Source of the DNA: Bacillota bacterium
Lineage (GTDB): Bacteria; Bacillota; Bacilli; Paenibacillales; Paenibacillaceae
NCBI GenBank assembly: GCA_023386495.1
Contig: JAEWJS010000059.1
Coordinates: 1 to 35,143 of the forward strand
Direction of reading: 5' to 3'
Length of the DNA: 35,143 nucleotides
In this document: piece after piece, positions 30,730 to 35,143 of the stretch
Position numbering within the stretch: position 1 is the first letter of the stretch
How the letters are laid out: each line of letters starts with the position of its first letter
The notes under the pieces: generated by a model
Told to the model about the DNA's origin: nothing
Seen by the model: the letters and a program-made list of their open reading frames with translations, nothing else
The model's database searches: none
Made by a program: the position numbers and the translations under genes

Positions 30730-30890
30730 TGGATCAATTGTGATCACGATGTAATGCTTCGAAGATTATTCGACGTCGAATCTTGAACGCTGGCGAAAAT
30801 TCCGGTACTCACGTAGGTCTGCCTACGCTCCGTTCCTCATTTTCTACCATCGTCCAACCTTCTCGGTGCTGACAATCGATCTTTTTGAAC
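30730..30890 (+). repeat. Dispersed 165-bp repeat, copy 3
   Basis: Ends are GGATCAATTGTGATCACG on the left and GGTGCTGACAATCGATCTTT on the right, followed by TTGAAC. The interior (TTCGACGTCGAATCTTGAAC, CCGGTACTCACGTAGG, CGTAGG-TCTG-CCTACG hairpin) is nearly identical to copies 1 and 2. It lies on the opposite strand to ddl, directly upstream of its RBS. Confidence 0.85.
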
Positions 30891-30934
30891 TGGCGCTGCG
30901 CGCTTTGATTATGAGCAAGCCAATGCGCTGTCGC

Positions 30935-30954
30935 GAAGCATCTGAAGATGCTTC
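30935..30954. terminator. Hairpin downstream of the Amidase_6 gene
   Basis: GAAGCATCT-GA-AGATGCTTC is a perfect 9-bp hairpin with a very short loop, 14 bp past the gene's stop. No U-run follows on the minus strand, so termination is not assured. Confidence 0.4.
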
Positions 30955-30967
30955 TGGTGCTTGTGAA

Positions 30968-32041
30968 TTAGAAATCGTCGGCGATGCGGAAGAAGCTGTA
31001 GCGCGTGCGCTCGGTCCATGCGTAAGAATCGCGATAATCCCAGTAGCGGTGTCTGCTCGCTACGGTGTTCGCGTTCACCAGCGGCATGCCCTGCCGATCG
31101 AATGCCGTGACGATCGTACTATGCTGATAACGCCCGTCGCCGTCCCAGTCATATGCGATGACGTCTCCTAGCTGCAGCTCCCAGGGCTGTTCGACTGCCG
31201 TTGCCCGCATCCCCTCCGCACGCGGCGCAGCAAGATAAGCCTCGAGCGCATTCGAGACGGCCCAACTGAAGCTCCATAGCTCTTGTCCGCCGCTTCGTCC
31301 CTTGTACCACCAGCCCGAACCTCTGCTACCAGTATAGTTCATCGGGGCATGGCCTGCAAAGACACACTGGGACACGTAGTTCGTGCAATTCACCTCGAAG
31401 TTCTCGTAGGCCGGGTTCGGCTCATTCCACCAGCGGTCCGCATACGCAACGACCAAGTCGCGGCGATAAGGCACGCTGAAGCGGCGATAATGAAAATGCG
31501 GCAGAATCGCATCATTAATATATGGCATAGCTGCTGGCTTGCCAGCGCCCTGACTGCGGAAGGCATGCGGTTGATGCCGCCGAGCTGCGACCCGATGCTC
31601 GTGCATGCTGCTCATCTCGGCTAGGGCAGTTGCGCCATAGCGGGGCCGCCGCTCCGGCACTTCCGGTTCGATGCGGACGATTACCCAGCGTCCCCCGTCT
31701 TCGGCCAGCCACAGCCTATCGGTTTCGAACCGCTCTTCAACGTAAGCGGTACGGCTCTGCTCCAGCGTCCGCTTCAGATGCATGCGCAGCGTAACATGGA
31801 CTTCCTTGCCGTTCTCACGTACCTCGAGCAGCTTAGCGGCGGACTCTTGGCGGGCAGGCCATGCGCCTCGCATGCCGTCCCGCTCCTGAAGTCTGGCCAG
31901 CCGCTTATCCACCCGGCCGATATGGTCGCGATCAGCGACGTAAGGCGTTAATGCAGACGTACGCTGTTCAATCTCGGCTTGACTCGCCTGCTTCACGTAT
32001 TCGTGCACGGCCGCTTGCCAGCCTTGCAAAGCTTGGGACAT
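30968..32041 (-). CDS. Amidase_6 domain protein
   Basis: A 357-residue protein. The C-terminal third is a putative amidase of the Amidase_6 (NlpC/P60-like cysteine hydrolase) type: ENFEVNCTNYVSQCVFAG contains the candidate nucleophile Cys, and DGRYQHSTIVTAFD the His. The N-terminal half is a strand-rich domain (LRMHLKRTLEQSRTAYVEERF, WVIVRIEP), and a Tyr/Arg-rich segment joins the two. No signal peptide or membrane helix is visible, unlike many wall hydrolases, so it may act in the mother cell or be released by lysis. GGAGGAGG lies about 8 nt before the ATG. Divergent from acnA. Confidence 0.85.
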   Translation of the reverse strand: MSQALQGWQAAVHEYVKQASQAEIEQRTSALTPYVADRDHIGRVDKRLARLQERDGMRGAWPARQESAAKLLEVRENGKEVHVTLRMHLKRTLEQSRTAYVEERFETDRLWLAEDGGRWVIVRIEPEVPERRPRYGATALAEMSSMHEHRVAARRHQPHAFRSQGAGKPAAMPYINDAILPHFHYRRFSVPYRRDLVVAYADRWWNEPNPAYENFEVNCTNYVSQCVFAGHAPMNYTGSRGSGWWYKGRSGGQELWSFSWAVSNALEAYLAAPRAEGMRATAVEQPWELQLGDVIAYDWDGDGRYQHSTIVTAFDRQGMPLVNANTVASRHRYWDYRDSYAWTERTRYSFFRIADDF

Positions 32042-32207
32042 GTATTCTACCTCCTCCGCCTAATACGGCGAGCCGCTCACTGCATGGAACAATCTCTTCA
32101 TGTATATGAGCCGCCGGCGGTTTGTATGAGGCATTCATCCGCCTCCAATGCGGACTGGACGGCTTGCCAGCCTTTCCCGTGCCTGCACCTCGCCATGAAA
32201 TCTGGTC

Positions 32208-32237
32208 TTTACGGAATCCTATAAGAAACGATATACT
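32208..32237 (+). promoter_or_regulatory. Sigma-A promoter of acnA
   Basis: TTTACG (32208-32213), an 18-nt spacer, TATACT (32232-32237). Predicted start near 32244, giving a leader of about 68 nt. ATAAGAAACGATATA within the spacer resembles half of the CcpC-type ATAA-N7-TTAT box, but weakly. Confidence 0.6.
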
Positions 32238-32260
32238 TAGGGTATCTGTGATTATGAAAT

Positions 32261-32284
32261 CGCGTTTCACTGTGTGAAACCGCG
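32261..32284 (+). promoter_or_regulatory. Dyad in the acnA leader
   Basis: GTTTCAC-TGT-GTGAAAC has perfect 7-bp arms, extended by CGC/GCG with a one-base bulge. The preceding TGAAATCGCG can also pair with CGCGTTTCA, so two alternative hairpins exist. It lies about 20-40 nt into the transcript, 11 nt before AGGAGG. Likely an operator or RNA element. Confidence 0.5.
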
Positions 32285-32311
32285 AGATAACCAAGGAGGA
32301 GATCGTTACCC

Positions 32312-35023
32312 ATGGCGAAGCAAGACCAATACGCTGTACGCTCGGCCCTCGAGGTCGGCGGCAAGCAATACGCCTACTACAACCTGCAGGGCCTTGAGAA
32401 ACAAGGACTGGGCAGCGTCAGCAAGCTCCCATTCTCCATCAAAGTATTGCTCGAGGCGGCAGTCCGCCAATTCGACGGACGCGCCATCACGCCTGAGCAT
32501 GTCAAGCAATTGGCGAACTGGGCTGCGGGCCGTGAAGACAAGGAAATTCCGTTCATTCCGGCACGCATCGTGCTGCAGGACTTCACCGGCGTTCCGGTCG
32601 TCGTCGACCTGGCAGCTATGCGCGACACGGTGAAAAAAGCCGGCGGCGACCCGAAGCGAATCAACCCGCTCGTTCCGGTCGACCTTGTTATCGACCACTC
32701 TGTCATGGTCGACGCGTTCGGTACGTCCGATGCGCTGGAGACGAACGAGAAAATCGAGTTCGAGCGCAACGGCGAGCGCTACCGCTTCCTGCGCTGGGCG
32801 CAGACGGCATTCGATAACTTCCGTGCCGTTCCTCCGGCGACGGGCATCGTTCACCAAGTTAACCTGGAGTACCTGGCTTCCGTAGCAGCTACGAAGACGG
32901 TTGACGGCGAGACGGTCGTATTCCCGGATTCGCTCGTCGGAACGGACTCCCATACGACGATGATCAACGGTCTCGGCGTAGTCGGCTGGGGCGTCGGCGG
33001 CATCGAGGCTGAGGCAGGCATGCTCGGCCAACCGCTCTACTTCGTCATGCCGGAAGTAATCGGCTTCAAGCTGACAGGCAAGCTGGCAGAAGGCTCTACG
33101 GCTACCGACCTCGCGCTGACGGTCACGCAGATCCTTCGCAAGAAGGGCGTTGTCGGCAAATTCGTGGAATTTTTCGGCCCTGGCCTGTCGAACATCAGCC
33201 TGCCTGACCGCGCGACGGTCGCGAACATGGCACCGGAGTATGGCGCAACGATCGGCTTCTTCCCTGTCGACAACACGGCAATCGAGTTCCTGCGTTCCAC
33301 GGGACGCACGGAAGAGCAGATCGCGCTTGTCGAAGCGTATTACAAGGCGCAAGACATGTTCCGCACGGACAGCACGCCAGACCCTGTCTTCACGGATGTC
33401 GTGGAGCTGGATCTGTCGACGATCGTGCCGAGCTTGGCCGGTCCGAAGCGTCCACAGGATCGCATCGAGCTGACGAACATGAAGCAAGCATGGAACGAAA
33501 TTATCCGCACTCCGATCGAGAAGGGCGGCTACGGCCTCTCCGACGAGAAGATCGCCGAGTCCGTTGAAGTGAAGCATCCGAACGGCAAGACGACCAAGAT
33601 GGGTACCGGCGCTGTCGTCATCGCGGCGATTACGAGCTGCACGAACACGTCCAACCCTTACGTTATGCTGGGCGCGGGCCTCGTCGCGAAGAAAGCGGTC
33701 GAGCGCGGTCTCGTGAAGCCGGAATACGTGAAGAGTTCGCTGACGCCGGGTTCACTCGTCGTTACCGACTACCTGAAGAAAGCCAACCTGATGGAGCCGC
33801 TCGAGAAGCTGGGCTTCCACGTTGCAGGCTACGGCTGCGCAACCTGTATCGGCAACTCCGGCCCGCTGCCGGACGAAGTCGGTCAAGCGATTACCGATAA
33901 CGACCTGACGGTCGCATCCGTCCTGTCCGGCAACCGTAACTTCGAAGGCCGCGTGCATGCACAGGTCAAAGCGAACTACCTGGCATCTCCGCCGCTCGTC
34001 GTCGCATACGCACTGGCAGGCACGGTCGATATCGACCTGTCCACGGATCCGATCGGTCACGATCCTAGCGGTCAGCCTGTCTACCTGCGCGACATCTGGC
34101 CTTCCTCGCAAGAGATCGCCGATGCCGTCAACACGTCGCTCACGCCGCAGATGTTCCGCGAGAAGTATGAGCATGTCTTCACGCAGAACACGCGCTGGAA
34201 CGCGATCGCGGTACCGGAAGGCGAATCGTACGAGTGGGACGAGAAGTCCACGTACATCGCGAACCCGCCGTTCTTCGAGAACCTGGCGGACGGCATTGCC
34301 GACATCGCCGACATCAAGAGCGCGAAGGCGATGGCGCTGCTCGGCGACAACGTGACGACCGACCACATCTCGCCGGCCGGCAACATCAAGGCTGACAGCC
34401 CGGCAGGCAAGTACCTGCAAGAGCACGGCGTGAAGAAGGAAGACTTCAACTCGTACGGCTCGCGTCGCGGCCATCATGAAGTCATGATGCGCGGTACGTT
34501 CGCTAACATCCGGATCCGCAACCAAGTTGCGCCTGGCACGGAAGGCGGCGTAACGACGTACCTGCCGACGGACGAAGTGATGTCGATCTACGATGCTTCG
34601 ATGAAGTATCAAGCCGAGGGCACGAACCTCGTGGTTATCGCAGGCAAGGAATACGGCATGGGCAGCTCCCGCGACTGGGCGGCTAAAGGCACATTCCTGC
34701 TGGGCGTCAAGGCCGTTATTGCCGAGAGCTACGAGCGGATCCACCGTTCGAACCTAGTCGGCATGGGCGTTCTCCCGCTGCAGTTCCAGGAGGGCCAGAG
34801 CTGGTCTACGCTCGGCATTACCGGCCGCGAGACATTCGACATCGTCGGTCTCTCGAACGACGTACAGCCGGGCTCGACGGTGAAGGTCATCGCGACGCGC
34901 GAAGACGGCAGCACGTTCGAATTCGCCGTTGTCGTCCGTCTGGACTCGATGGTCGACGTCGACTACTACCGTAACGGCGGCATCCTGCAGACGGTTCTCC
35001 GTCAGATGATCGCGAACGGCTAA
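32312..35023 (+). CDS. acnA: Aconitate hydratase (AcnA/CitB type)
   Basis: A 903-residue aconitase, which interconverts citrate and isocitrate in the TCA cycle. The [4Fe-4S] ligands are C443 (ITSCTN) and C509, C512 (GCATCIG). Substrate-site segments include FTGVPVVVDLAAMRD, VGTDSHTTMINGLGVVGWGVGG and SYGSRRGHHEVMMRG; the swivel domain has KEYGMGSSRDWAAKGT. Length is normal for the AcnA/IRP1 branch, whose apo-form can bind RNA in several organisms including Bacillus. AAGGAGG lies about 13 nt before the ATG. It has its own promoter, leader dyad and terminator and appears monocistronic. Confidence 0.98.
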   Translation: MAKQDQYAVRSALEVGGKQYAYYNLQGLEKQGLGSVSKLPFSIKVLLEAAVRQFDGRAITPEHVKQLANWAAGREDKEIPFIPARIVLQDFTGVPVVVDLAAMRDTVKKAGGDPKRINPLVPVDLVIDHSVMVDAFGTSDALETNEKIEFERNGERYRFLRWAQTAFDNFRAVPPATGIVHQVNLEYLASVAATKTVDGETVVFPDSLVGTDSHTTMINGLGVVGWGVGGIEAEAGMLGQPLYFVMPEVIGFKLTGKLAEGSTATDLALTVTQILRKKGVVGKFVEFFGPGLSNISLPDRATVANMAPEYGATIGFFPVDNTAIEFLRSTGRTEEQIALVEAYYKAQDMFRTDSTPDPVFTDVVELDLSTIVPSLAGPKRPQDRIELTNMKQAWNEIIRTPIEKGGYGLSDEKIAESVEVKHPNGKTTKMGTGAVVIAAITSCTNTSNPYVMLGAGLVAKKAVERGLVKPEYVKSSLTPGSLVVTDYLKKANLMEPLEKLGFHVAGYGCATCIGNSGPLPDEVGQAITDNDLTVASVLSGNRNFEGRVHAQVKANYLASPPLVVAYALAGTVDIDLSTDPIGHDPSGQPVYLRDIWPSSQEIADAVNTSLTPQMFREKYEHVFTQNTRWNAIAVPEGESYEWDEKSTYIANPPFFENLADGIADIADIKSAKAMALLGDNVTTDHISPAGNIKADSPAGKYLQEHGVKKEDFNSYGSRRGHHEVMMRGTFANIRIRNQVAPGTEGGVTTYLPTDEVMSIYDASMKYQAEGTNLVVIAGKEYGMGSSRDWAAKGTFLLGVKAVIAESYERIHRSNLVGMGVLPLQFQEGQSWSTLGITGRETFDIVGLSNDVQPGSTVKVIATREDGSTFEFAVVVRLDSMVDVDYYRNGGILQTVLRQMIANG

Positions 35024-35042
35024 TCATTTTTAGCAACAGCAC

Positions 35043-35090
35043 AGGGCTGCATCTCCGAGTAGAGAAATCTACTGGAAGGTGCAGCCCTTC
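35043..35090 (+). terminator. Terminator of acnA
   Basis: AGGGCTGCA (35043-35051) pairs perfectly with TGCAGCCCT (35080-35088), with an inner AGTAGA/TCTACT stem; TCTTGTTG follows. Confidence 0.85.
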
Positions 35091-35097
35091 TTGTTGT

Positions 35098-35143
35098 GCG
35101 GGTGCGGTGCGGGTGCTGGTGCGGGTGCGGATGCGGATGCGGG
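35098..35143 (+). repeat. G-rich short tandem repeat, cut by window end
   Basis: Degenerate hexamer array of GCGGGT/GCGGAT units with a few shorter or altered units (GCGGT, GCTGGT), continuing beyond the window. It could be a low-complexity coding region or an intergenic array. Confidence 0.6.

Noticed and set aside
32306..34744. Long reading frames (over 300 codons) antisense to acnA
   Set aside because: acnA is fully supported by motifs; the antisense frames are products of GC-rich third positions, lack RBSs and recognisable domains.

Overview
The window looks like chromosomal DNA from a high-GC, endospore-forming member of the Firmicutes, most likely Paenibacillus or a close relative. The evidence is in the sequence: T-box leaders, strong AGGAGG ribosome-binding sites, TTGACA/TATAAT-type promoters, an S-layer-homology protein, YitT and KhtTU families, bactofilin, FabI and a spore-type NHEJ set (Ku plus split LigD). 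No rRNA, tRNA, CRISPR array, prophage or transposase gene was recognised. Most genes are core or house-keeping genes on the minus strand.

Layout. 1-660: two tandem T-box riboswitches (minus strand, Leu CUC-type specifier) behind a near-perfect sigma-A promoter; the regulated gene lies beyond the left edge. 774-2305: a membrane coiled-coil protein translationally coupled to a phosphodiester glycosidase-family protein. 2346-3783: a TetR regulator and an SDR oxidoreductase, each with a matching palindromic operator. 3789-8012: the operon thiL-tsaE-tsaB-rimI-tsaD (thiamine phosphate kinase, tRNA t6A synthesis, S18 acetylation), apparently starting with a CTG codon. 8102-13014: an exported unknown protein, a YitT protein, a small flavoprotein and a large SLH/YcdB-type surface protein. 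13165-16636: a small basic protein, a polysaccharide deacetylase lipoprotein behind a small acidic protein with a sigma-G-like promoter, Ku, and a second YitT. 16880-19042: a KhtT/KhtU potassium-proton antiporter and a small membrane protein. 19137-21137: LigD split into ligase and polymerase genes, divergently transcribed, the polymerase gene with a sigma-G-like promoter. 21297-24386: cardiolipin synthase, then an M23 peptidase-bactofilin pair. 24843-32041: a small acidic protein, inositol monophosphatase family, TauE/SafE transporter, FabI, a 105-aa unknown coupled to UvsE, D-Ala-D-Ala ligase and an Amidase_6 protein. 32208-35090: aconitase with promoter, leader dyad and terminator.

The least ordinary feature is a dispersed repeat of about 165 bp, present in three full copies (16643, 21124, 30730) and one 43-bp internally deleted copy (27136). 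All are in the same orientation. Their terminal arms differ between copies while largely keeping the ability to pair with each other, and the internal hairpin is kept while its loop varies in length. This points to a structured DNA or RNA element, MITE-like or REP-like, that sits at gene ends and directly upstream of ribosome-binding sites. Also notable are the DNA-repair cluster (Ku, LigD-Pol, LigD-Lig, UvsE) with sigma-G-like control, and the tandem T-boxes.
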